DNA from: Lederbergia graminis
Lineage (GTDB): Bacteria; Bacillota; Bacilli; Bacillales; Bacillaceae_C
DNA: 64,000 nucleotides
NCBI RefSeq assembly: GCF_042655485.1
Contig: NZ_JBHSMC010000029.1
Coordinates: 62,001-126,000, forward strand
Reading direction: 5' to 3'
Shown here in pieces: positions 45,236-53,559 of the stretch. Within the stretch, counting starts at the first letter, position 1. Every line of letters begins with the position of its first letter. A model generated the notes under the pieces. The model did no database searches, had not been told where the DNA came from, and saw only the letters and a list, made by a program, of their open reading frames with translations. The position numbers were made by a program, and so were the translations under genes.

Positions 45236-45850
45236 TTATGTAATTAATAATTGTAATGCTTGTTTTATATATTGATCCGTAGTTAAATCCTTACCTTCTA
45301 GTTTTGGTGTAATTTTCTTTAATTCTCTATCAGAATAACCTAATGCTGCTAATGCTAGTAACGCCTCTTCCAAATGCGTTTCTTCAGTTGGTTTCTGTAA
45401 GTTAATATCATCACCACTTGCAAATAAATCATAATTATCTAATGGAGCAATATCTGTTAATTTACCTTTTAGATCTAAAATCATTTGTCTAGCAGTTTTT
45501 TTTCCAACTCCAGGAAACTTCGTTAAAAACTTTTCATCTTCATTCTCGATTGCTCTTATGACATGAACTGGTTCACCAAATGCTAAAATGGCTAAAGCCC
45601 CTTTAGGTCCAATACCAGAAACACTAATTAATTTCTTAAATAACATTTTTTCCTCTGTTTTTTCAAATCCATACAGTGCGATGACATCTTCTCTAACATG
45701 CTGATACGTATAAATAATCGTTTCCTTACCACGAATTTTCGAAAAGACAAACGGATTTGGTGTTAATATTTGATAACCAATACCGTTATTTTCAATTACT
45801 ACATACTCGGGTCCAATTAGTTCTACATTCCCTTTAATATATTCGTACAA
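45236..45850 (-). CDS. ruvA: Holliday junction DNA helicase subunit RuvA
   Basis: A 204-residue junction-binding protein with an N-terminal OB fold (MYEYIKGNVELIGPEY), two helix-hairpin-helix motifs (ISVSGIGPKGALAIL and FPGVGKKTARQMIL) and the C-terminal RuvB-binding domain. The start is TTG, with GGGAG 8 bases upstream. First gene of the ruvAB operon. Confidence 0.97.
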   Translation of the reverse strand: MYEYIKGNVELIGPEYVVIENNGIGYQILTPNPFVFSKIRGKETIIYTYQHVREDVIALYGFEKTEEKMLFKKLISVSGIGPKGALAILAFGEPVHVIRAIENEDEKFLTKFPGVGKKTARQMILDLKGKLTDIAPLDNYDLFASGDDINLQKPTEETHLEEALLALAALGYSDRELKKITPKLEGKDLTTDQYIKQALQLLIT

Positions 45851-45984
45851 ATCATTCTCTCCCTAGTAAATGCTATCCATCATTGTACCATATAACGCCT
45901 TATGTATTGAAATAAAAAACATACGTTCTTTATATTACAAACATTACATCAAGTTTACTATTTGATTTAGCTTTTGCATTCATG

Positions 45985-46010
45985 GTTTCACTTTTTTTAA
46001 ATACGGGTAT
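45985..46010 (+). promoter_or_regulatory. sigma-B-type promoter
   Basis: GTTTCA (45985-45990), a 14-base spacer, GGGTAT (46005-46010). Both elements match the Bacillus sigma-B consensus (GTTTNA and GGGTAT). It lies about 50 bases before the general-stress gene. Confidence 0.78.
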
Positions 46011-46060
46011 TATGAAACAACTAGACATTTATTTTTAAAATATGAGGGAGGCTTTCATCT

Positions 46061-46582
46061 ATGGTTAAGACCGTTGTTGGTGTTTATGGAACTAGTTTTG
46101 AAGCCTTAGGAGCAATTAACTCATTAAAAGAAGACGGAATACAAAAGCAGCATATTCTTGTAATTGCACACGACGAGTACGAAACAAGCATACTGGAGAA
46201 AAAAGCTGGTGTAGCAGTTGATCAAGGCATTAATCTTGAACAACAAAAGAAAAGTGTACTTCAATCTTTAAGATCATTGTTTTCCTCTAGCTCATCCAAT
46301 GATTATATGTATACAAACTATTTAATGGACATTGGCCTTGACAAAGAGGATGCAGAGCTACACAGTCTTGATGTAAAATCAGGGAAAATCCTTGTGCTAC
46401 TGGATAAAAAATATGACAGAGAGAAGCCTGAAACAGACTTAAGTGAAGTTGCTGAAGAAATGAGTAACAATCCAGTAAATAATGCGCTTGAGGAACAACG
46501 AGTAGCATCTAGAATTGAATCCGAAAATAAGCTAAGAGCAGAATCTTTAAATGATGTTGATAGGATAAAGCATTTAAAATAA
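46061..46582 (+). CDS. general stress protein, GSP17M/YflT domain
   Basis: A 173-residue cytosolic protein beginning VKTVVGVYGTSFEALGAI, the GSP17M/YflT-type start, with a polar, charged C-terminal half (AEEMSNNPVNNALEEQR). Members are sigma-B-induced stress proteins of unknown activity. A good sigma-B promoter lies just upstream and GAGGGAGG precedes the ATG. The gene sits alone between ruvA and bofC on the plus strand, with its own terminator. Confidence 0.85.
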   Translation: MVKTVVGVYGTSFEALGAINSLKEDGIQKQHILVIAHDEYETSILEKKAGVAVDQGINLEQQKKSVLQSLRSLFSSSSSNDYMYTNYLMDIGLDKEDAELHSLDVKSGKILVLLDKKYDREKPETDLSEVAEEMSNNPVNNALEEQRVASRIESENKLRAESLNDVDRIKHLK

Positions 46583-46587
46583 AAATG

Positions 46588-46640
46588 AAGGAGTGTTCTA
46601 CAACAAGCAATTGAGCTAGTTGTGGAACACTCCTTTTTTT
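46588..46640. terminator. bidirectional terminator, general-stress gene/bofC
   Basis: AAGGAGTGTTCTACAAC pairs with GTTGTGGAACACTCCTT, then TTTTTT. Usable by the converging bofC transcript on the other strand, though the A-tract there is weak. Confidence 0.87.
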
Positions 46641-47196
46641 ATTCATCACCGACATCTATTGAATAACGCTTCATCGTTTCTAAAACTTCAGCAAAAATTT
46701 CTTTTGATTTCACAGGAATTCCCTGTTTTAATTGCTGTCTTTTCTTCCCTTCCAACTTTTGTATATCTATTTGGAAGAAAGATTGGATAATATCCTCATG
46801 TTCTGGACTGCCATTGAAGATAGACAATGTTCCGTCTTCAGAAACCCCAAAGAAGCCATTTAGTTTCAAAAGTGGGGAAATATCATCCACTACCTTCTCA
46901 AAGATAAGTTGTTTTTCATTCATGTCGATAAGTTGCCAAGATTCATATTTAGCCCAAAAATCCTCCATTGCCCAAATCGTTTCTTTTACTGTTTCTTCAC
47001 TTATTTCGCCATCTAAATATATTCTTTTTAACGTAACGTTAATAATTTGCGGACTATATTCTTCTATCTGATTGCTTGAATAACCTTCTTCCACCATCTC
47101 TGACCCGTTTTTCGCATAAGTAGACTGCACTCCTACAGCAATATGAATCGTTGTTAATAATACAAACATTATTAGAATCATTGCTTTAAATCTCAT
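46639..47196 (-). CDS. bofC: BofC, forespore regulator of the sigma-K checkpoint
   Basis: A secreted or intermembrane protein of about 185 residues with an N-terminal hydrophobic segment (MILIMFVLLTTIHIAVG). B. subtilis BofC, made in the forespore, inhibits the protease SpoIVB and so delays cleavage of SpoIVFA. Typical features are VTLKRIYLDGEISEE and FFGVSEDGTLSIFNG. The ATG at 47196 has AGAGGTGAT 4 bases upstream. Its targets' partners spoIVFA and spoIVFB are in this window. Confidence 0.87.
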   Translation of the reverse strand: MRFKAMILIMFVLLTTIHIAVGVQSTYAKNGSEMVEEGYSSNQIEEYSPQIINVTLKRIYLDGEISEETVKETIWAMEDFWAKYESWQLIDMNEKQLIFEKVVDDISPLLKLNGFFGVSEDGTLSIFNGSPEHEDIIQSFFQIDIQKLEGKKRQQLKQGIPVKSKEIFAEVLETMKRYSIDVGDE

Positions 47197-47294
47197 ACGG
47201 ATCACCTCTATAGCCAAAATTTATATCTATGCTTAGCTATAGGTTACCCAAAAATTTACATGAATATCCGAAAAAGAAAGTTTGATTACATTTT

Positions 47295-48269
47295 TTAATC
47301 ATTATCTATTTGTAGAATTAAATTTTTATAAAATTGTATTCGTTTTTTATAATGATTTAACGTTTGGTTCTCCAAGTCATTTAACATTAATCGCTGTTCT
47401 AACTTGCTTTTTCTGGAATAGTAGTTCCACTCTCTAAACATGTCTGCTGGGTAAACTAATGCTGATAAGAAGTATTTATTATGCTTATATTCCTGGATGA
47501 TAGGATACTCAAACAACTTCTCTATATCCCATTCCTTATAAGGTAAAATCCGATTACTAAACTGCAACAAATCAATATAATTTGGAGCAATACTAATTAA
47601 ATCAAAATCAATTAAATATAATGAGTCATTTTTTCTACGAATAAAATTATGACTAGCAACATCGCCATGAATGATACAATTTTTCGTTTTTATTGATTCA
47701 TCACTGTACTGTTTCATTTTTCGCAGTGCCCAGTCACCATAATAGGAAAGTCGCTGTAAATGCGAATAAGTTTTCGTATTATTATGTAACTGCAATCCCT
47801 TTTTAAAATCTGCTAATCTTCTTTCCCATTTTGTATATAAATTAAATTTTGGCAATTGCGTTTTCAATGAATTTGTTAATAAGGATGTTGTTGCATGAAA
47901 TTTATTTAATAATAGTAAGGCATCGCGAATATTCATTTCATTTTCATATGTGAATTTAGTTTCATTTGTAGCCTCGATATATTGTATAAGCCCAAACACT
48001 CGATTACCGAAAACAAATGGCTTTGGAATAAAACGATACGTTTCTGTAAATTCATGTCTGAATAATTCATTCGTTAATGCAATTTGGTTCACAAGCTGTG
48101 TCTTATTCGGAAATTCCTTCACTATCCAAGCTTCAGTATCACTAGATAATAGCCAGACACCTTCTTTTATTCTCTGTATTTTAGAAAAAGGAATCCCCGA
48201 ACTTCTATTCATAAAAAGAAGGAGACGGCGATTATATCCGTCCCTATCATCAAAATAATTATTCTTCAT
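47295..48269 (-). CDS. kinase-like, phosphotransferase-fold protein beside safA
   Basis: A 324-residue protein with an APH/CotS-type kinase fold. IIHGDVASHNF contains the catalytic HxD-like Asp and LIDFDL the metal-binding DFD. WIVKEF may be the ATP-binding lysine. Spore coat kinases of the CotS/YutH family have such sequences, so a coat role is likely by context. It overlaps the safA-like gene by 11 bases and must be translationally coupled. B. subtilis has coxA in this position instead. The substrate is unknown. Confidence 0.7.
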   Translation of the reverse strand: MKNNYFDDRDGYNRRLLLFMNRSSGIPFSKIQRIKEGVWLLSSDTEAWIVKEFPNKTQLVNQIALTNELFRHEFTETYRFIPKPFVFGNRVFGLIQYIEATNETKFTYENEMNIRDALLLLNKFHATTSLLTNSLKTQLPKFNLYTKWERRLADFKKGLQLHNNTKTYSHLQRLSYYGDWALRKMKQYSDESIKTKNCIIHGDVASHNFIRRKNDSLYLIDFDLISIAPNYIDLLQFSNRILPYKEWDIEKLFEYPIIQEYKHNKYFLSALVYPADMFREWNYYSRKSKLEQRLMLNDLENQTLNHYKKRIQFYKNLILQIDND

Positions 48270-49524
48270 CGTTACCTACTCGAAAATCAGTTGGGAGTGC
48301 ATAAGATAATTCTGGATTAGGCATTCCGTATGGATATGCTTCATAACCAACAGGTGGCGCAAATGATTGATTAGGCATTTGCTGCATCATTTGTGGCATC
48401 ATCTGTGGCATCATCTGTGGCATCATTTGTGGCCCTTGTTGGAAAAATGGATGTGCGTGTTGACCACTCATTTGTGCATTACCTCCACCACAACCACAGT
48501 CTTCATTTGGATTATCTTGCATGCCTGCAACTGGGAAAGGTTGTTGGTTATAGTCCATTGGCATGTTTACATTAGGATATTGCATTGGTAGTGGGTATCC
48601 TGGATTTCCAAACCCTTGAACATTTTCCCAGTCATTTGGACTTTCATCATCATAATCATTATCCCAGTCATCTAAATCCCAATTCCCTGCTGGCATTTGC
48701 ATTCCTGGCATGGCAGCTGGCATACCTTGCTGCATGAAAGGCATTTGTGCCGGATTTTGCATTCCAGGATATTGTGCCATCATATGTGGGTGATGACCAA
48801 ATGGTTGCATCATTGGATAGCAAGGATCACACATAGGCATCATTGGCATTGGATAGCAATACTGGTACACAGGTGGACACATATTTTGCTGGGCTGGCAT
48901 TGTTGGCATTACTGGCATGACTGGCATTTGTGGAGCTTCGGGAACTTCTTTTGAGATTGGTTTTTGTAATGGCACTTCTTTTTTTGGTATAGGTGCTGGT
49001 TGTTCTTTTACTGGTAGTTCTTTTGCCGGTAATTCTTTTGCTGGTAATTCCTTTGCTGGTAATTCTTTTGCAGGAGCTGGTTTCTCTTTGGCTGGTTGTT
49101 GTACTTGTGCTTGTAATTGTTGTAAGTTCATTGTGTAATAATTATTAATATCGATTTCTGGTAACTGTATAGGCATTACAGGTTGATAAATTGGAGCTGG
49201 TTTTTCCTTTGGCACCTCTTTCGCAGGTTTTGTAACTGGCATAGGTGCTTCTTTCTTCTGAATAAACGGATGTTCAGCTTTCGGCATTTCTTTCGGTTTG
49301 CTTGGGGATGCAATTGGCATCTCCTTTGGCTTATTAGCAGAGACTATGGGCATTTCTTTTTTTATTGTTCCTCCGCTAGTTGGAACCTTGATTTTCATAC
49401 CGGGCATGATCATCTCTGGATTTGACAATTGTGCATTCATCTTCTTAAGTTCGTCAAAATCTACTCCATATTTTTTAGATATAGTCCAGAGCGTATCTCC
49501 TTTTTGGACAATATGAATCTTCAC
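48259..49524 (-). CDS. safA: SafA-like LysM spore coat assembly protein
   Basis: A 421-residue protein with one N-terminal LysM domain (IVQKGDTLWTISKKYGVDF to MKIKVP, about residues 3-48), which binds cortex peptidoglycan. The remainder is low-complexity. Four tandem PAKEL-type units lie near residues 150-175. A Met/Pro/Gln-rich region has repeated PQMM units near 385-400, and a CGCGGG patch lies near 360. In B. subtilis SafA lies at the cortex-coat interface. GTG start with AGGAGG 8 bases upstream. A CATACACT box upstream may be part of a sigma-E promoter. Confidence 0.85.
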   Translation of the reverse strand: MKIHIVQKGDTLWTISKKYGVDFDELKKMNAQLSNPEMIMPGMKIKVPTSGGTIKKEMPIVSANKPKEMPIASPSKPKEMPKAEHPFIQKKEAPMPVTKPAKEVPKEKPAPIYQPVMPIQLPEIDINNYYTMNLQQLQAQVQQPAKEKPAPAKELPAKELPAKELPAKELPVKEQPAPIPKKEVPLQKPISKEVPEAPQMPVMPVMPTMPAQQNMCPPVYQYCYPMPMMPMCDPCYPMMQPFGHHPHMMAQYPGMQNPAQMPFMQQGMPAAMPGMQMPAGNWDLDDWDNDYDDESPNDWENVQGFGNPGYPLPMQYPNVNMPMDYNQQPFPVAGMQDNPNEDCGCGGGNAQMSGQHAHPFFQQGPQMMPQMMPQMMPQMMQQMPNQSFAPPVGYEAYPYGMPNPELSYALPTDFRVGNDEE

Positions 49525-49555
49525 TCATTTCCCCTCCTCAGGCATAAGTCCATAT

Positions 49556-49563
49556 AGTGTATG
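49556..49563 (-). promoter_or_regulatory. possible sigma-E -10 box of safA
   Basis: CATACACT on the minus strand fits the sigma-E -10 consensus CATACANT and lies about 30 bases before the safA start. No good -35 element is visible, so the call is weak. Confidence 0.4.
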
Positions 49564-49669
49564 AATATATAGGCAAAATGCTAATAATCTTCACAAAAAC
49601 TTATGATTACTTATGAGGATTTATGCAAAAAGAACAGAGAGCCAAAACAAAATTCCTAAGTTAGAACGA

Positions 49670-49704
49670 ATGTCGTATCTATGATAATATTTAGATACAT
49701 ACAT
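49670..49704. promoter_or_regulatory. inverted repeat upstream of niaR, possible operator
   Basis: GTATCTA (49675-49681) and TAGATAC (49692-49698) are a perfect 7-bp palindrome with a 10-base centre. It extends outward as ATGT-CGTATCTA and TAGATACATACAT with one gap. It lies 30-60 bases before the niaR start. An autoregulatory operator is inferred; it has not been matched to a published NiaR site. Confidence 0.5.
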
Positions 49705-49733
49705 ACGAAGCAGGGAAACTGGAGGTTTTATCA

Positions 49734-50273
49734 TTGGAAAAGAAAAAATTACTTGGTGATGAAAGAAGGGAACTATTACTGACACTGTTAAAAGAGAGTA
49801 ATTCACCCTTAACAGGTACTTTTCTTGCAAAAAAGGCAAATGTTAGCCGTCAAGTAATTGTCGGTGATATTACATTACTTAAGGCTCGTAATGAACCAAT
49901 CATCGCCACAAGTCAAGGTTATATTTATTTGAATACAAATCCTTCAGAGAATGTGGTAGAAAAAACGATTGTTTGCGTACATAACATGGATCAAACTGAA
50001 GAAGAATTAAATATTATTGTAGATCATGGAGTAACAGTGAAAGATGTAAGAGTAGAACATCCAGTTTATGGAGATTTAACTGCATCGATAATGGTTTCCA
50101 ATCGTAGCGATGTTAAAGCATTTCTAAATCGGATGAAAGAAACGAATGCAGCTTTACTTTCTGATTTGACTTCTGGTATTCATTCACACACACTTTCTGC
50201 ATCAAATAGTCAGTTAATTGATAAGGCAGAAGCTGCTTTGAAGAAAGCAGGATTATTAATAGACGAGAACTAA
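49734..50273 (+). CDS. niaR: transcriptional repressor NiaR, HTH plus 3H domain
   Basis: The niacin-responsive repressor of NAD synthesis and niacin uptake. A 179-residue protein with an N-terminal winged helix (RRELLLTLLKES, VSRQVIVGDIT) and a 3H domain with metal/niacin-ligand histidines in CVHNMDQ, DHGVTVKDVRVEHPVYG and SGIHSHTLS. The start is TTG with TGGAGG 8 bases upstream. No nad genes are adjacent, unlike B. subtilis where nadR lies beside nifS-nadBCA. Confidence 0.92.
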   Translation: MEKKKLLGDERRELLLTLLKESNSPLTGTFLAKKANVSRQVIVGDITLLKARNEPIIATSQGYIYLNTNPSENVVEKTIVCVHNMDQTEEELNIIVDHGVTVKDVRVEHPVYGDLTASIMVSNRSDVKAFLNRMKETNAALLSDLTSGIHSHTLSASNSQLIDKAEAALKKAGLLIDEN

Positions 50274-50409
50274 AGAAGAGACTCGACATCCTCATTTTAC
50301 TGGAAGAAAAGTATCTAATTCACTTCGGAAACACATTTGGCTGATAACTTTTTAATTCGTATTTGGGTCTGTCCAATAATAACAGCATTTTACAAGGAAA
50401 AATAAAAAA

Positions 50410-50444
50410 CGAACTATCTTGATTACAGGATAGTTCGTTTTTTA
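50410..50444. terminator. bidirectional CGAACTAT-type terminator
   Basis: CGAACTATC (50410-50418) pairs with GATAGTTCG (50429-50437), with T and A tracts on both sides. Sited between converging niaR and pheB. Same family as the stems at 1712 and 39960. The adjacent 50281-50400 contains GAGACTCGACA and CTTCGGAAACACA, a degenerate remnant of the dispersed repeat. Confidence 0.85.
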
Positions 50445-50456
50445 CTTTTTCTATTA

Positions 50457-50912
50457 TTAACCACCGGAACTTAATACATCGACTTTATCTACAAAGGAAA
50501 GTTTCCGTAAATTTGCTAGTAATTCGTCTATATCTACACTCATATGTGTAACATCTAATGATAAAGTAACATTGGCTCTTCCTTGTAAAGGAATTGTTTG
50601 GTGTATAGTCAATACATTACAAGAATTCATCGCCACAATTCCCAATAATTTGGAGAGGGCACCAGGTTCATCCTCTAAATAGAAGAAAAGAGTAAGTATT
50701 TTTTCAGTCACCACTTTATGAAATGGAAACACTGTATCTCTATATTTATAAAATGCACTCCTACTCAAATCGACTTGTTGAACTGCCTCCCAAACAGAAT
50801 CAACTTTTCCTCTCTCAATTAATTCTTTTGCATCTAATGTTTTTTTCATTGCTTCAGGTAATACATCCTCCCTGATCAAAAAAAACCGATGATGACTTTC
50901 TTTTTTCGCCAT
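50457..50912 (-). CDS. pheB: ACT domain protein PheB
   Basis: A 151-residue protein with a small N-terminal HTH-like part and a C-terminal ACT domain (TLFFYLEDEPGALSKLLGI, VLTIHQTIPLQGRANVTLSLD). The B. subtilis gene is named pheB, though chorismate mutase activity has not been shown for it to my knowledge. It follows obg by 29 bases, as in B. subtilis. Confidence 0.88.
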   Translation of the reverse strand: MAKKESHHRFFLIREDVLPEAMKKTLDAKELIERGKVDSVWEAVQQVDLSRSAFYKYRDTVFPFHKVVTEKILTLFFYLEDEPGALSKLLGIVAMNSCNVLTIHQTIPLQGRANVTLSLDVTHMSVDIDELLANLRKLSFVDKVDVLSSGG

Positions 50913-50941
50913 ACCATTTTCCCCCGTTCAAAAGAAAAAAC

Positions 50942-52231
50942 TTACTCTATAAATTCAAATTCGAATTCAAGCAGACGAATGGTGTCACCATGTTGAGCTC
51001 CTCTTTCCCTTAATGCATCGTCCACTCCCATAGATCTTAACTGACGTGAAAAACGGCGAACTGATTCATCGCGAGAAAAGTCTGTCATTTTGAACAGACG
51101 TTCAATTTTGTCACCTGTTAGTACAAAACTTCCGTCAGGATCTCTTGAAATTTCAAACTCTTGCTCCGCTTTTTCATGCCTGTACACTACCCGATTAATT
51201 GTATCATCTTGTATCGTCTCGTGTAGTGGAAATTCTGGTGTTTGTTCTAACTGATCAGCAATTGCATATAATAGCTCTCGCAAGCCTTGTCTACTTATTG
51301 CAGAAATAGGGAATATAGGATAATCCTCAGTTAATTTCTCCTTAAATTCTTGCAAATTTTGTTCTGCATCAGGCATGTCCATTTTATTAGCTACAATAAT
51401 TTGAGGTCTTTCTAGAAGTCGAAGATTATACTCCTGCAATTCTTGATTTATGGTAGTAAAATCAGCATACGGATCTCGTCCTTCTAAGCCTGACATATCA
51501 ATAACATGAACGATAACTCTTGTTCTTTCAATATGTCTCAAGAATTGGTGTCCTAATCCGACACCTTCATGTGCACCTTCAATTAATCCTGGAAGATCTG
51601 CCATTACAAAACTTCTACCATCATCTGTCTCCACAACACCTAAGTTGGGAACAATCGTTGTGAAATGATATTCAGCTATTTTAGGCTTTGCAGCAGATAC
51701 TACGGATAGCAAAGTAGATTTCCCAACACTAGGAAAACCAACAAGACCAACATCAGCTAATACTTTCAATTCTAGAATTACATTTCTTTCCTGGCCCGGC
51801 TCCCCATTCTCAGCAATCTCTGGTGCAGGGTTTGCAGGTGTTGCAAATCGAGTATTACCTCTTCCTCCCCTGCCACCTTTCGCAATTACGGCTTGTTGTT
51901 CATGTTCAATTAAATCTGCTATGATTTCATTAGTATCTTCATCTTTTACAACAGTCCCCGGTGGAACTTTAATAATTAAATCTTGCGCTCCTTTTCCATG
52001 TTGGCCTTTGGACATTCCATGCTCACCACGTGGAGCTTTAAAATGGCGTTGATAACGAAAATCCATTAATGTTCTTAAACCTTCGTCGACTTGAAAAATG
52101 ACACTTGCTCCTTTTCCTCCGTCTCCACCAGCTGGGCCACCCATTGCAACATATTTCTCACGGCGGAATGCAACCATCCCATTACCACCGTCTCCACCTT
52201 TAACAAATATTTTTACCTGATCGACAAACAT
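50942..52231 (-). CDS. obg: GTPase Obg
   Basis: An essential GTPase of ribosome assembly and stress control. A Gly-rich Obg fold (GGDGGNGMVAFRREKY, about residues 10-160) precedes the G domain. That has G1 GFPSVGKSTLL, G3 DLPGLIEGA and G4 NKMD. The C-terminal OCT domain follows (FEISRDPDGSFVLTG). 429 residues, the normal length. It follows spo0B by 16 bases; Obg interacts with the phosphorelay in B. subtilis, so the pairing is functionally meaningful. Confidence 0.98.
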   Translation of the reverse strand: MFVDQVKIFVKGGDGGNGMVAFRREKYVAMGGPAGGDGGKGASVIFQVDEGLRTLMDFRYQRHFKAPRGEHGMSKGQHGKGAQDLIIKVPPGTVVKDEDTNEIIADLIEHEQQAVIAKGGRGGRGNTRFATPANPAPEIAENGEPGQERNVILELKVLADVGLVGFPSVGKSTLLSVVSAAKPKIAEYHFTTIVPNLGVVETDDGRSFVMADLPGLIEGAHEGVGLGHQFLRHIERTRVIVHVIDMSGLEGRDPYADFTTINQELQEYNLRLLERPQIIVANKMDMPDAEQNLQEFKEKLTEDYPIFPISAISRQGLRELLYAIADQLEQTPEFPLHETIQDDTINRVVYRHEKAEQEFEISRDPDGSFVLTGDKIERLFKMTDFSRDESVRRFSRQLRSMGVDDALRERGAQHGDTIRLLEFEFEFIE

Positions 52232-52247
52232 CTTATCACTCCATATT

Positions 52248-52778
52248 TCATAAAATGAACTCGAAAATGAGCTCTGTTTCGTTCATTTTAAGTAAATGTA
52301 CATTATTATACCTATTTTCACTATTAGATATCCAGTTTTCGATTATGTCTACATGTTCTATCTTTCCACTAAAATGAAATAAAAATTGATTATGATTTTC
52401 GACTGGTTTTACGGAAATTGCCAGCCGATTTTCATACAGTGGATGGACAACACTTTCTAGTTGCTGAAAAAAATCTCTCATCCATAACACTAATAATGTT
52501 TCATCTTCCACCTTTTTATGTACTTGCTCAGCGACTTCATACTCAACTAGGAATTTACTTCCTTGCCAATTATGAGTAATAAGCATATACGCAAATTCTG
52601 GTAGCTTCAAGTTTGTAATTCTTGATTCTTGTTGTGATTCCATTATTATATCTGTAATGATACTTTCAGCTTTCTCTAATCTCCCTAAAGATATATATCC
52701 TTTTATCAACTGTATCTTATTGAGCCAATCATGTCTTACATGTTGGAGTATGTCCAAAACTTCCTTCTTATCGGTCAT
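52248..52778 (-). CDS. spo0B: sporulation initiation phosphotransferase Spo0B
   Basis: Relays phosphate from Spo0F to Spo0A in the sporulation phosphorelay. The phosphorylated histidine lies in VRHDWLNKIQLIKGY, the four-helix-bundle part, and a degenerate GHKL-like domain forms the C-terminal half. The start ATG giving MTDKKEVLDIL has GAGG 8 bases upstream; an earlier start at 52799 lies in that leader. About 176 residues. Confidence 0.9.
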   Translation of the reverse strand: MTDKKEVLDILQHVRHDWLNKIQLIKGYISLGRLEKAESIITDIIMESQQESRITNLKLPEFAYMLITHNWQGSKFLVEYEVAEQVHKKVEDETLLVLWMRDFFQQLESVVHPLYENRLAISVKPVENHNQFLFHFSGKIEHVDIIENWISNSENRYNNVHLLKMNETELIFEFIL

Positions 52779-52861
52779 CTTTTTATCCTCACAATCCATC
52801 TACCATCGTTACTATAGTATAACAGAAATTGGCATTACATTATATAAGTCCTATAAAAAAC

Positions 52862-52898
52862 ACAAAAGCTCTAACCTTATCAGGCTAGAGCTTTCATA
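52862..52898 (-). terminator. terminator after rpmA
   Basis: AAAGCTCTAGCCT with AGGTTAGAGCTTT, a 4-base loop, then TGTGTTTTTT on the minus strand, just after the rpmA stop. Confidence 0.88.
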
Positions 52899-52917
52899 TA
52901 TCCTCAGGAAGAGGTAA

Positions 52918-53202
52918 TTATTGAGCTTTAGGGTACACACTTACTCTTTTCTTATCGCGACCTACACGTTCAAAACGTACAACGCCATCGATTTTTGCGA
53001 AAAGTGTGTCATCACCGCCACGACCAACGTTTTCACCTGGGTGAACTTTTGTACCGCGTTGACGGTAAAGAATAGAACCACCAGAAACGAATTGACCATC
53101 TGCACGTTTAGCACCTAGACGTTTCGCTTCAGAGTCACGACCGTTCTTTGTAGAACCTACTCCTTTTTTGGATGCAAAAAACTGAAGATCTAATCTTAGC
53201 AT
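52918..53202 (-). CDS. rpmA: 50S ribosomal protein L27
   Basis: Bacterial L27, 94 residues. It begins MLRLDLQFFASKKG, so it carries the extra N-terminal extension found in Bacillota that the Prp protease removes after the double phenylalanine; the mature N-terminus then reaches the peptidyl-transferase centre. The ATG has GGAGGTGG upstream. A GTG at 53211 is rejected because it overlaps that site. prp lies 12 bases upstream. Confidence 0.98.
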   Translation of the reverse strand: MLRLDLQFFASKKGVGSTKNGRDSEAKRLGAKRADGQFVSGGSILYRQRGTKVHPGENVGRGGDDTLFAKIDGVVRFERVGRDKKRVSVYPKAQ

Positions 53203-53214
53203 GAATTCCACCTC

Positions 53215-53547
53215 CTACTCGTTAAAGGAAATATTTATAAAATCACTATAATCTCTTTCGATTGTTTGTAGTGATATAACCATGCTATCTAGCAGTAGCT
53301 GAAGCTGTTTGGACACTTCATCGGATAGTTTATGCGGGAATGTACATTTTAAAAATCCACTATCAGCTTGTTCTATTTCCGGTTCTATACCTGTTAATGC
53401 AATGATTGCATTAACACTACCGAAGGCAACAGCTGATGCACCTGCACAAACGATGTCCTGTCCTTTATCTGCAAAATTAGCATGTCCATCCATCGTGAAT
53501 GAAGTAATCTTTCCATCAGGACGTTTGTTAATTTCAATTTGAATCAT
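53215..53547 (-). CDS. prp: ribosomal-processing cysteine protease Prp
   Basis: Cleaves the N-terminal extension of L27. 110 residues. His22 and Cys34 (GHANF and IVCAGAS) match the catalytic positions of Prp. The start ATG has AAGGCGG about 7 bases upstream. It lies between rplU and rpmA, as usual in Bacillota, and its only known substrate is the next gene product. Confidence 0.95.
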   Translation of the reverse strand: MIQIEINKRPDGKITSFTMDGHANFADKGQDIVCAGASAVAFGSVNAIIALTGIEPEIEQADSGFLKCTFPHKLSDEVSKQLQLLLDSMVISLQTIERDYSDFINISFNE

Positions 53548-53559
53548 TGTCAATCCGCC

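Noticed and set aside
49010..49080. Short tandem repeat that might suggest a CRISPR array
   Set aside because: The unit is 15 bases, in frame, with no spacers, and encodes KELPA repeats of SafA. No cas genes are nearby.
48367..49425. Several plus-strand ORFs opposite safA, some His/Trp-rich
   Set aside because: They mirror the biased Met/Pro/Gln/Lys codons of the safA tail on the other strand. None has a ribosome-binding site or a family resemblance.
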